Shown here: in pieces, positions 35,452 to 46,461 of the stretch
Layout of the letters: the number at the start of each line of letters is the position of its first letter
Numbering within the stretch: the stretch's first letter is position 1
DNA from: Adineta steineri
Lineage: Eukaryota > Rotifera > Eurotatoria > Adinetida > Adinetidae
Length of the DNA: 64,000 nucleotides
NCBI GenBank assembly: GCA_905250115.1
Contig: CAJNOI010000048.1
Coordinates: 62,001 to 126,000, forward strand
Direction: 5' to 3'
The notes under the pieces: generated by a model
The model's database searches: none
Seen by the model: the letters and a program-made list of their open reading frames with translations, nothing else
Told to the model about the DNA's origin: nothing
Translations under genes and position numbers: made by a program

Positions 35452-36742
35452 ATAGAATTTAATAAAAAATAATATTATCGGTAGAAATGTGTTCAAAACA
35501 CCGATTATCGGTCTTCATTTAGGTGTGAAAATGAAATGCAATTATAGAGAATGTATGCATGGGGCGTCTATAAATTCAAAAGCACTCCCCAAAAAGAAAG
35601 TTTGTTGACGACACAGCTATTACTTAATGGCAAATGGTTGTATTTTCCTTATTCTTTTAAAAATGTAAATACGAAATGCAAGAGAGATCAACCACAAAGT
35701 ACATTGGCAACGAACAAAACAAACTTTTGTATATGATTAATAGTTACCATTTTATTTTCGTTCTTATCTTTCTGTATGTACACAGTCAGTAAAAGTGAAG
35801 TATACGTAAATAAGTGAGTTGCAACCAGAAATAAAATAAATATTTTTCGTTTTGTCTTGCTGTATCTCTTCACAAGTTTTTTTTATGTTATTCCAATGAA
35901 TTCTTAAGTTAACTTTTTTCAGAAGATCACATCAATCGAACTAATGTTCAAAAGTCGATTGAAGGACTCCAATTCCTTAGTTCATTGAGACAAAGTCAAA
36001 GACAATAATATTCTTGGCAATATTTAATATATTACTCAATACATTATTCATCTTTAAGATTCTCTTATTGGTTCCTCAACATATTTATAAAATTAGAAGC
36101 AAAGGAAAACTACGAAGGAGCAAAGAGCGGAATCCGATCGCTTCTAATTCCTGTGGACTCCAAAGAATTCCTGATGGCTACAATAGCTTCCAGTTGATTC
36201 TAATGGATTTTCATATTCACCCTTCAGCTGCTAGAGTGACCGATGATTGGTCATGCTCTTATCTAAGTTCATCATGAAACTTCAAAATTTCTCGTTGATA
36301 TTGTTTTAATGTTTTAAAAAAAGCTGCATTCTTCAATTCTGTATGTATCAATGTACTTATAATTTATTCATTCATTTTAGATTTAAACAAAATAGAATTC
36401 TTTTTATAGAAAATATCATAAAATTATCTACTGTTAGAGATGAATATGTTACAACAAAATATGTTGCCACAACAGTTTTTTTTCTTTCAGGAAACTTTGT
36501 ATTTTCTTTAAAAGGGGTTGATTGTCAATGTTGTCTTAACAATAGACACCTTAGACTATGACTAGAGCAGCCTGTTTCCGCATCCTACCTACAAAACATC
36601 GACGTTTATACATTGAATTTGTTAATATAGATAGTGAGTAATTTACACCTATTGTCATTTTGTTCCAGACTAATGTTGAAAGACAATAGAATTGTGTCCA
36701 ATGCTTGATATGATTAATTTTAGTGTCATTTGTTGCAAATCT

Positions 36743-36800
36743 TGTGTAGGTGTGAATGTACATGTGGGCTAAGAGAAGATGAGCCCACACCCACCCTCTC
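36743..36800. repeat. GTGTGGG-type hairpin 5' of the exonuclease gene
   Basis: Left arm gtgtaggtgtgaatgtacat plus gtgggct; right arm gagcccacacccaccctc. It lies about 56 bp before the exonuclease start codon. Confidence 0.6.
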
Positions 36801-36855
36801 GCTTCTTATTCTATTTGTGTGTACAGTTGCTGTTTCATAGTGTCTCATTTTCTAG

Positions 36856-37824
36856 ATGGAGGATAGAATGATATGGGATCACGTAAGCGATGCTGATCTA
36901 CTGAACGCATTGCCAAGTGTTAATGCACCCTCTGATCAACAAACTTGTCTTCTAGTACTGGACTTGGAAACCGTGTGGGAAGAAAATATGAGAAATAGAG
37001 CCGATAGAAGGTACCACCATATTATTGAATTCGCTGTTCAAAATTTATGCAACAGTTTTTCTTATTATTCCGTAGTAAAGCCTTTATCAAGGCTTTTCTT
37101 AGTGGGATTTCCCGACTCGGTTCGACCCTCACTCCGTCAAGAGGTTGAGCGTCACACTACTCCAAGTTTTACACAGGTTTGGCAACAATTTCGTGCCGAA
37201 GTTCATCGAAGATTTCCAAGCCAGCGAATTATTTTAATGGCACACCATGGCTTTCAACATGACTTTGTCGTTATTCGTAGGGAACTGGAACGTGTTTCTT
37301 TGACGACTGACGCCCTGTCGCATTGGGTGGTTGCCGACAGCCTAGAATTATTTAAGAGTCGTTATCCGAGCCAGGATTCGTACAAATTGGGCTTATTATT
37401 CAAATCAGTCTTTGGGGAAGCCATAGAAAATGAACATACTGCTTCCGGTGATGTCAAAAGTCTTTGCATTCTCCTAACATTTTTGATGGGAAAAATCGCG
37501 CACGATTACAATGACTTTGCTAATATTATTAATCAATATTCCAGTGATTTCCTCACTAATCAGTTATTGCCTAGGCCCACCGTTCGTAGTATGCAACTTT
37601 CGCTACCTATTGTTTCGCAGAGAGAATCATTAACGGCATTGATGACAGCAACTTCGTTGATGAACAGTGTTCCAAGATTGGAGAAGGCGACTTCTTCTGA
37701 GACAGAACTCTGTCCAAAATGTGATGCACCATTAGTTCGGAGATTAAACAAGGATGAGGGGAAATATTTCCTTGGTTGCTCCAACTACTACGCGACGAAG
37801 TGCACCGGATCAAAATCTATTTAA
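36856..37824 (+). CDS. DEDDh 3'-5' exonuclease with C-terminal topoisomerase-type zinc finger
   Basis: Intronless, 322 aa. The exonuclease core is DnaQ/DEDDh-like: D36-L-E38-T (motif I), HHGFQHD136 (motif II) and H194-x4-D199 (motif III). The family removes nucleotides from 3' ends of DNA or RNA. Residues 286-316 form a zinc ribbon, C286-x2-C-x18-C308-x7-C316, with the GKYFLGCSNY block typical of the C-terminal fingers of type IA topoisomerases, likely a single-strand DNA grip. A TTTCTAG acceptor-like site abuts the ATG, so a leader exon or trans-spliced leader is possible. GC content is higher than the flanks. Acquisition by transfer or from a mobile element is possible but unproven. Confidence 0.82.
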   Translation: MEDRMIWDHVSDADLLNALPSVNAPSDQQTCLLVLDLETVWEENMRNRADRRYHHIIEFAVQNLCNSFSYYSVVKPLSRLFLVGFPDSVRPSLRQEVERHTTPSFTQVWQQFRAEVHRRFPSQRIILMAHHGFQHDFVVIRRELERVSLTTDALSHWVVADSLELFKSRYPSQDSYKLGLLFKSVFGEAIENEHTASGDVKSLCILLTFLMGKIAHDYNDFANIINQYSSDFLTNQLLPRPTVRSMQLSLPIVSQRESLTALMTATSLMNSVPRLEKATSSETELCPKCDAPLVRRLNKDEGKYFLGCSNYYATKCTGSKSI

Positions 37825-38275
37825 TGTTCACGCAGACTACTATTCAATGTTGTTCTCAGTGCATTTTAAACTTTTTCCAGAAACTTTTTTCTTTTTTGTT
37901 GGTGAATTAAAAATGAATTTTGTATTATTTCAAAATTGTTTCTTTTCTTTACCTATACGAAAATCTTTTCAACATTTGTTTTGTTCAATAAAATTCATTT
38001 CAATTCGATTCTTGTTATCAATTTTTTATACAATATTTCTTTTCTCTTCAATTTTGAACAATTCTCAAATTTTATCAAATAAAAAATCTTCTTTTCAAAT
38101 AACAAAAAAATTATTTCTTCGTTGTTTTCTTATTAAAATATTATTTTTTCTTCAGATTCTATTCGACTTTTTTCATTGATTTTCAACAATAAAACTTCAT
38201 TTTTTCTTTTGTTTTTATTTCCTCATTTTTTATTGAAAAAAAATTATTTTTCTTTTTACAAAATCAAAATTTCAT
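37825..38275. other. Intergenic, 3' flank of copy G
   Basis: AT-rich. From about 37850 it matches the 3' flank of copy H (about 40960-41170) in order of words such as aaaatcttttc and aacattt, so it is part of the duplicated unit. An open frame through it continues out of the exonuclease gene and is not a gene. Confidence 0.5.
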
Positions 38276-40204
38276 TCACAAAATTATTTCAAATTTTTGA
38301 ATTCGATGATTAATGTAATCAGCTACATAAAGATTTCCTTCATCATCAAAAGATAAACCAACGGGACCATTCAATTGATTTGGTTTATTTCCTTCACCTT
38401 TTTCACCAACAACTATTTCACCTTCTTCTTTTCCTTCACACCAACGCATTATTCGATTATTGTTACAATCTGCTACATAAATCTGATCCAAATCATCAAC
38501 AATGACTCCTAGAGGATGAGACAATTGATTAAGATTCCATCCTTTACCATTTCCTCCAGCAACAATTTTTCCTTCTCTTGCATCTTTTCTCCATTTCATC
38601 ACACGATGATTGTCTCTATCTGTTACATAAACAGATTGATCCTCATCAACAAAGATAAAACTAGGTAAATCGAATTGATTGAGTTGATTTCCTTTTCCAT
38701 TTCCACCTGCCACTATAATTCCTTCGTTATTGTATTCACCCATTTTCCATCGTCTCACTTCATGCTTCTTATAATCAGATGCATAAAGAAATCCATGTTT
38801 GTCCATTGCTAATCCAAAACAGTCAATATCGTCAATGAGAGTTTGTTGATTTTCATTCAAGTATCGAATCACTCGTCTGTTCCCACAATCAGCAATGATG
38901 ATCGAATGATTTTGTTGATCAACAATCACATCTGTTGGATAACTCAATTGATCCATTCTGTTTCCTTCGCCATTTCCACCTGCAATGATTTGTCCTTCTT
39001 TTACATTACGTTTCCATTCAACAATATGATGATTCCAATAATCAGCAATGAAAAGATTTTTGTTTTTATCAACAAAGATTCCACGAGGACCATAGAGCTG
39101 ATTCAATTCTTGTCCTCGTCCATTTCCACCAGCCACAGTAATGGCATTTTGTTTCCATTTGTTAAATTTTGATGCTACAGAATAATGAAAGCAAAAGATT
39201 TTGATAAAAAGAAGAAGAAGATTAGTTTTGAATGAAACTTCGAGTTTATTTTTTTGTTAAATTTTGAAACAAAATTTTACTGAAAAAGAACATGAATATT
39301 TGTAGTTTGGCATTTGGAAAATAAATTGTTTTGAAAAGAAAAAATTGAAAAAGAGGAAGATTTTGTTGACTCATTTTTTATTCAATAAAAATTTAAAAAT
39401 AATTCATTTTTGTTTTTATCAATCAGACACATCTTTTAAAACTCTGAAGAAAAATTAACTTTTTAATACAATATTATTTCATATCCTGTCACTCTTTTGT
39501 TTTATATACAAACAAATTTAATTTATTATTTTAATAATACTACGGCTATCGATTTAATTAATAAATCAATGAACAATATTCTCAATCTTTTTTTCTCTTC
39601 TCCATCATTGTTTTTCGTTGTATTATAGTTTTCCAACATAACCTCATCGAAAATTAGTATATCTCTTGTAGTAATTATTTCTTAATAACTTACTTTTTGA
39701 CAGAATGATTGAAATATCATTAATGAGTGGTTGTGGATTTGGTTGAATAGAAACATTTGATGGATTTTTTAATTCTTTTCCAATTTCTATTAATTGAGTT
39801 CTTAAATAATTCAAGTTAATTTCATTAAATTCGTTTTCTTGTTGATATTGTTTTATTTCTTCCCGTAAATTATTAAATTTCTTTTCAATATCATTAGTAC
39901 ATGTTTGTGATGATTTATTAAGGATTTCTCTGTACTCTTGTGCTTTTTGTTGAATTTTCTCAATTGATTTTATTTCCCATTGATTAATTTGGTTCATTAA
40001 TGAATGATTATGTGGATTTTGTCTTTGTTCATTAATTCTTTGTTTAAATTCATTATATTCGTTGGTGATAAGTTGCAATTCATTATTTAATGTTTGGCGA
40101 TGTTCTGTTAAATCCATTAAACAAAAGTGTTTTGAACATCCTTCACAGGAATATGTAATTTTTTCTTTATTACATTTGAAACATAGTGTTTTGTTATTTG
40201 CCAT
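38276..40204 (-). CDS. B-box / coiled-coil / NHL protein, copy G
   Basis: Exon 1 is 39694-40204 and exon 2 is 38276-39174, with a 519-bp intron; total 469 aa. The true start is the ATG at 40204 (MANNKTLCF); the codon two triplets upstream is GTG. The finger is CFKC ... CEGC ... FC ... H. The acceptor of exon 2 is TGTAG instead of the TTCTAG seen in most copies. Six NHL blades are intact. Confidence 0.83.
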
Positions 40205-41174
40205 TGTCACGTCTTTGAATAGAAGTCGGTAGAAGAAATGAATATATCCTTATCTGCTTTTATAAATATAAACTTAATGACTCAATGAAGATAAAAATAT
40301 TGCTTGGTAGTAGAAGAAATCTAACGAGACATTTTTTTTTCTGCCAATAATTAGTAATTGCGACAAAATCTCACTTACAGAGACTGAAAGTAAAAATTGA
40401 TTTGTTTTTAATTTGAAATAAGAATTCCGTAAATGCCTCACTTTGAATTTCTTTTTTAGGAAATAAATTTACTAACAAAAGAAAATCTATTGAAAATAAA
40501 ACACTTGATAAATATAATGACTTGATTGAAGAAGAAGAAAATGGAATCCAATTCATTTTTCATATAAACTTTTTATTCAAAATCAAAATAAAGAAGATAT
40601 TGAATTTTTTCACTTGAAATTAAAATGAATTAAATTTGATAAAGAAATTATGAAATATTTATTTTAATTTCTTTTAAAAATAAAAATAAATCTCTTTGAT
40701 ATCAAAAATCAGATTTAAATTTTTGATTATTTCATGACTTTTAGTATTAATCATTAGTTTTATTTCAATCTCTTGTTTATTTTTCCTCCGTAATTCTTGT
40801 TCTTGCTTTTAATCTAAATGAAAATGTTCCCTGATTTATTTCGAAATTTCAAATAAAATTTCTTTTTATTCATTTTGTTTTGCCATATCAATCTTCGATT
40901 CAGTTTTTAGTTTTAATTTTTTTCAAATCAAATAAATTAAAATTAAATAATGATAGGAAATTGTTAATTTATTAAACAAAAATCTTTTCGACATTTATTT
41001 TGTTCTATAAAATATATTTCAATCCGGTTCTTATTATCAAAGTTTGATAAAACATTTCTTTTCTCTTCAACTTTAGTCAATTTTATTATTTTCATCAAAT
41101 AAAAATATACAAATACAATTTCTATAAAACACAAAATCTTCTTTTCAAATAGTTTTTATTCAGTTCAATGTAAA
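40205..41174. other. Spacer between copies G and H
   Basis: AT-rich, with no gene recognised. It lacks the Ser-rich relic and hairpin of the B-F array, so G and H were duplicated as a different unit. Confidence 0.5.
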
Positions 41175-43126
41175 TCACAAAATCATTTCAAATTTTTGAA
41201 TTCGATGATTCCAACCATCAGCAACATAAAGATTTCCTTCATCATCAAAAGATAAACTATTGGGACGACTCAATTGATTTGGTTCATTTCCTTCACCATT
41301 TCCACCAACAACAATTTCACCTTCTTCTTTTCCTTCATACCAACGCACTATTCGATGATTAAGATAATCTGCCACATAGATTCGACCCAAATCACCAACT
41401 ATTATTCCTTGAGGATGATACAGTTGATTCCGATTTCTTCCTTCACCATTTCCTCCAGCCACAATTGTTCCTTCTTTTGCATCTTTTCTCCATTTCATCA
41501 CACGATTATTGTCTCTATCTGATACATAAACAGATTGATCTGCATCAACAAAGATAAAAGTAGGACAATCGAGTTGATTGAGTTGATTTCCTTGCCCATT
41601 TCCACCTGCCACTATAATTCCTTCGTTGTTGTATTCACCCATTTTCCATCGTCTCACTTCATTCTTCGCAATATCAGAAACATAAAGAAATCCACTTTCA
41701 TCTATTGCCAAACCAAAACAGCCAATATTCTTAATGAGAATTTGTTGATTTTGATTCAACCATTGAATCACTCGTCTGTTCTTACAATCAGCAACAATGA
41801 TCGAATGACTTTGTTGATCAACAATCAAATCTGCTGGATAATTCAACTGATCCATTCGATTTCTCTGCCCATCTCTACCTGCAATGATTTGTCCTTCTTT
41901 TGCATTATATTTCCATTCAACAACACGATGATTATAGCAATCAGTAATGATAATATCTTTCTTTTTATTAATAAAGATTCCTGTAGGACGATTGAGTTGA
42001 TTTAATTCTTTTCCTTCTCCATTTCCACCAGTCACAGTGATGGCATTTTGTTTCCATTTATTGAATGTTGGTTCTAGAAAATGATGGAAACTAAAGAGCT
42101 TGATAAAAAGAAGAAGAAGAAAATTTTGTTTTTTATTGAAGAAAACAAAAGATTTGTTTCCGATGAAACTTTGATTTTGTTTTTTTCTTAAAGTTGAATT
42201 TTGAGAAAACAAATATATTTTGTTTTCACAGGAAAAAAGAATTTCAGTTTTGTTGTTTTCCGAATCGAAGTTTTGAAGAGAAAAGATTTTGCTATTTTAT
42301 TTTTGTTAAATAAAAATGTGAAAATAATTCAATTATGATCTTATTAATCAAATATATCTTTTCGGACTCTGACGAAAAATTAATTTTTTAATTTAATATT
42401 ATTTCAATATTTTATTATTCTTTTTTTACATAGAAATAAATTGAATTTTCTATTTCTGTGAATAGTAGTATTATTGATTTAGTTAACAAATGAATCAATA
42501 ATATTCTCGATTTTTGTATCTTCTTTGTCATCACTTTTCTTATAGTTTTTTAACAAAATTCATGGAAAATGAGAATCATTCTTCTAGAAATTATTTCTTA
42601 ATAACTTACTTCTCGATAAAATGATTGAAATATCATTAATGAACGGTTGAGGACTTTGTTGAACAGAAATATTCGACGGATTATTTAATTCTTGAGTAAT
42701 TTTCATCAATTGTTTTCTTAAATAGTTTAAATTAATTTCATTAAATTCATTTTCACTGTGAAGTTGTTTTATATGTTCATTCAAGTCTTTAAATTTCATT
42801 TCAATATCATTAAGACATGTTTGTGATGATTTAATGAGCATTTGTCGATATTCTTGTGCTTTTTGTTGAATTATTTCAATTGAATTTATTTCCCATTGAT
42901 TAATTTTTTTGATTAATGAATGATTTTGTGGATTTTGTTTTTGTTCATTAATTGTTTGTTTAAATTCATTATATTCGTTGGTGATATGATGCAATTGATT
43001 ATTTAATATTTGACGATGTTCTGTTAAATCCATTAAACAAAATCTTTGTGAACATCCTTCGCAAGGATATGTTATTTTATTTTTATTACAGATAAAACAT
43101 TGTGTTTTGTTGTTTGCCATTGTCAT
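41175..43126 (-). CDS. B-box / coiled-coil / NHL protein, copy H
   Basis: Exon 1 is 42610-43126 and exon 2 is 41175-42073, with a 536-bp intron (donor GTAAGT, acceptor TTCTAG); total 471 aa. The start is MTMANNK at 43126. The finger is CFIC ... CEGC ... FC ... H. Six NHL blades are intact. The 5' flank carries the dispersed upstream segment shared with genes A and F. Confidence 0.84.
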
Positions 43127-44802
43127 GCTTTGAACATAAATTTATAGAACAAATGAATATCTATTTTTATGTATATAAACTTAATAACTCAATGGCATTA
43201 AAAAGATTGTCCTGTAGTAGAAGAAATCGAAAACGAATTTGTTTTTGTTAATTTTAAATAAGAATTCAAGCAATTCTAGTGATATTTATTCAATAAAAGA
43301 ATGTTTTAGTGTAGACTCGGGGGTGTAGTTGAAGATTAAACATAAATCGTTACCGTCGAAATAGATGATATATTAATCTCTCATTCATCCAACTGTATCA
43401 TCATGATCATTTTAATCCACTCTTACTGTTATCATCATCACTCTTATTTTCAACATAGTTATTATATAATATTCTTTTTTGCTCATTTTTTATATTATTT
43501 CAAAAGAGTAACTTACCAAAATAAAACTATTTCAAAGAATTGAATTGTTAAACTTGTGATATTTTGTAATTATTTCGATATGAATGAGAATTCCGTCTAT
43601 ATCACTTGTAAGCGAACAAATAAATTGTTTTCTCGCTACATTAACCACATATATGATCGCGTGGTATTTTTTCCTTTTCGTTATTATAATTCGTTTTTCT
43701 TTTGACTTATATCGAAATGCGTTATTTTCAAGTTATGAACAAAAGTATATGACATATGTATTTTCTCAAGATATATTGTGTTGCAGAGATGGAAATAATC
43801 GAAGAAATAATTACGTCATCTTTTTCTTCGACCTTCACTAAGACTGTAACATCACTTTGAATTTCTCTTTCGGATTAAGATTCACTGAAAAGTCCTGGAA
43901 AAATGATTAAAATTAATGATCTTTTTCATTATCAAAAAAATTAATTGCTACATAATAATGCTATTTGTCATCGTATTAAACATAATAGAAGATGTTTCAA
44001 AAAAATGATATATTTTTATATATTAAAATTTAGCATACTGTCAACTAACGACATCTTTCTTTTTCGAAATCGCGTTGTTAATAATGCCTAATATTTGCTT
44101 CAATCGGATTACGTTGAACACATTTCACCGTAACTTGGAAGAAACACAAAGGATGATGATGATGTCACTGATAAATATACGTAGCCAATCTTTATTCATT
44201 TCTTTTCCATTCGTTCTTTGATTTTTTGTTATATTCACATTGACGAACGGCAAACTGATGTATCGATAAAAAAAAAATCTTCATTCTATTATCAGAGAAG
44301 AAAAAACAAAATTAGACAAAAAAAAATATTTATGTAATTTCATCATCAATACACAATTGTAAGTTTTATTTAGAAATTTATTTAAATAAAACATATCATT
44401 TTCTTTTTTCAGATAAAATAATTTCTTAACTTGTTTATCTTCATTGAAAATTTTGTTGTTTTGTTTTCTTTTAGATGCAAATGACTCATATTGAAAAAAG
44501 AAAGGTTTTTTATTAGTTTAATATATGTATAAAGTGTTTTTGGTATTGCCATATGTTTTTTTCTTCTCCTCGTATGGTTATATATGATAAAAATATCCTA
44601 ATTTGATAATTGTGATTTGTTGTAAGTAAACAAAAGAATTTTGAGTGAATCTGGCTTTCTGATCCATCAGGAATGGCTAAAGCTTGTCAAATATAGGGAG
44701 ATATTAGGTATATCGATAAGTCAAATATTTATTTTCAATGATATATTAATGTATTTTTTAACTAATTTCAGATAAACTTATTAATATATATTAAAGAAAA
44801 CA
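43127..44802. other. Intergenic between copy H and the SR genes
   Basis: Contains the dispersed upstream segment at about 43640-43830. The rest is AT-rich with no gene recognised. A TTTCAG acceptor-like site at 44766-44771 lies about 30 nt before the start codon of the next gene. Confidence 0.5.
43640..43830. repeat. Dispersed upstream segment, copy 4
   Basis: Matches 26600-26900 and 2420-2760, with an internal deletion of about 20 bp near 43675. The shared words run from catatatgatcgcgtggta to gcagagatggaaataatc. Confidence 0.7.
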
Positions 44803-46215
44803 ATGAGCAGAAACCATAGTGAAAGTGCATCCAAATCTCGATCAAAATCAAAATCAAAATCTCGTTCAAGATCACGATCAGGTTCACTTGCATCAACATC
44901 ATCGTAAGAAATTATTTTTTTTTTCGTCATTTTTTGTTAATATTATTTTATTTCGAATAGTGGTCGTGCAGCCAAAGCAAAAAATTGGAGTGGAGACACA
45001 GGTTATCGTCTACATGTTTCACCACTTAATCCTCGAACATCACGACGTGATATTGAAAAAATTTTTTCAAAATTCGGTACAATCAATGAAGTATGTTTCT
45101 TAATTACTGGAGACAATAAAAAATTTGAATAAATTTAGGTCTGGTTGGCTACAAATCCACCATGTTTTGCCTTTGTGAATTTTAAACATCGAGCTGATGC
45201 TGAAGAAGCCATACAATCAATGGATGGAAAGTAAGTTGAATTAATTTTCAATATCGATATATATATGTATATTATTTATTACGTAGAATGATTGATAATT
45301 CTCGTGTTGGATTATCATTTGCACGTAAACGTACAATTGGTGGGCGCCGTGGTGGTGGCGGCGGCGGTGGTGGTGGTGGTGGTTCATATGGTGGCGGCGG
45401 CGGTGGTCGCGGTGATCGATATGGTGGTGGGCGTGGAGATTATGATTCATCACGAGATCGTCGTCGGTATTCACCACGACCATCGGATGATAGACGTGAT
45501 AGGTAGATTTTTATTTAAAAATAAAAACAAAATAATTCTATGTTTTTTTCCTTGAATAGAAATGTTGATCGCCGACGACGATATTCACGATCACGTAGTC
45601 CAGTTCAAAATAATAAACGTGATTATCGTCAACGATCAAGATCAGCATCACCAAAGTAAGTTATGACGAATAAGATAATTACCGTAGCAATTATATAAGA
45701 TGCTTATTTTTCTTATTTAATGCATCAGAAAAAGTATTGATGTGTAATAGTCTCTACATTTAATAATAACATCCGGTTAAAATCGAAACTCAGTTAAAGA
45801 TTAATTATTTCGAATATAAACATGATTAAAATCATCTAAAACTGTCCATTAATTGCATATTATTACGCTTCATTTACCCCCATCACTTGCTAGCAATTGA
45901 ATTTTTGTCACCAAAGTCAAATCATAGCAGAACCGTCAAGGGTAGCGGAAAAAGGTAACGGATTAAACCACTAGTTATCATACCCTTGAGAATTTTTTTT
46001 TATACAGATATCAATAACATTAAATTTTAATAGAAATAGTTATATATAGCTACTATTTTTTTCTTTAACTTTTAGACCACGCCGTAATCGACCTTCATCT
46101 CGAGATCGATCACCACAACAACAAGCATCGAATGTTGTTCATAGGTAATTTGTAATTACTTGAGTTTTATTTTATTTATTTTTTTATTTTTAGATATGAA
46201 GAAAGTGATGATTAA
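44803..46215 (+). CDS. SR-type splicing factor 1 (RRM + Gly-rich + RS)
   Basis: Seven exons (44803-44903, 44961-45090, 45139-45230, 45287-45502, 45560-45655, 46076-46144, 46194-46215) close in frame to about 241 aa. An N-terminal RS stretch is followed by an RRM with RNP2 LHVSPL and RNP1 CFAFVNF, a glycine-rich run (12 consecutive glycines), then RS/RD-rich exons. SR proteins bind pre-mRNA and recruit the splicing machinery in the nucleus; the layout fits the SRSF3/SRSF7 class or an RNPS1/SR45-like protein. A tandem paralogue starts 247 bp downstream. Intron 5 is unusually long at 420 bp, the rest being about 50 bp, which could host a regulated cassette. Confidence 0.85.
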
Positions 46216-46461
46216 TAAAATAATTCAAATAAAAAAAAAATCCAATGATTTGTTGTTTGAAATATGTAAACAGGACATAATTCAATAACATCATCAGTTT
46301 CTTTGTTGTCTTTTTTCTTTGTTTAACTAAATGATGTCTTGTGAAAAAAAAGAAAAATTTTTTTTTCCTTGTGTATTGTACCAAGTTTGACTAGTGTTTA
46401 TTTGTTGTTCTAGAATTTCATCGAATTATTTTTTTCCTTTGAACCTTACAAAGAAATTTAA

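Larger units (their letters stand above)
34203..36855. other. Gene-poor region with four GTGTGGG hairpins
   Basis: No gene was recognised. Hairpins lie at 34428-34495, 34494-34619, 35393-35451 and 36743-36800. Short open frames (for example 36014-36277) have no domain, no homologue I know and no splice context. Confidence 0.55.

Noticed and set aside
36014..36277. 87-codon open frame before the exonuclease
   Set aside because: No recognisable domain; contains several unlikely transitions and no supporting neighbours.
45241..45483. His-rich minus-strand open frame
   Set aside because: Antisense of the glycine-rich exon of SR factor 1.
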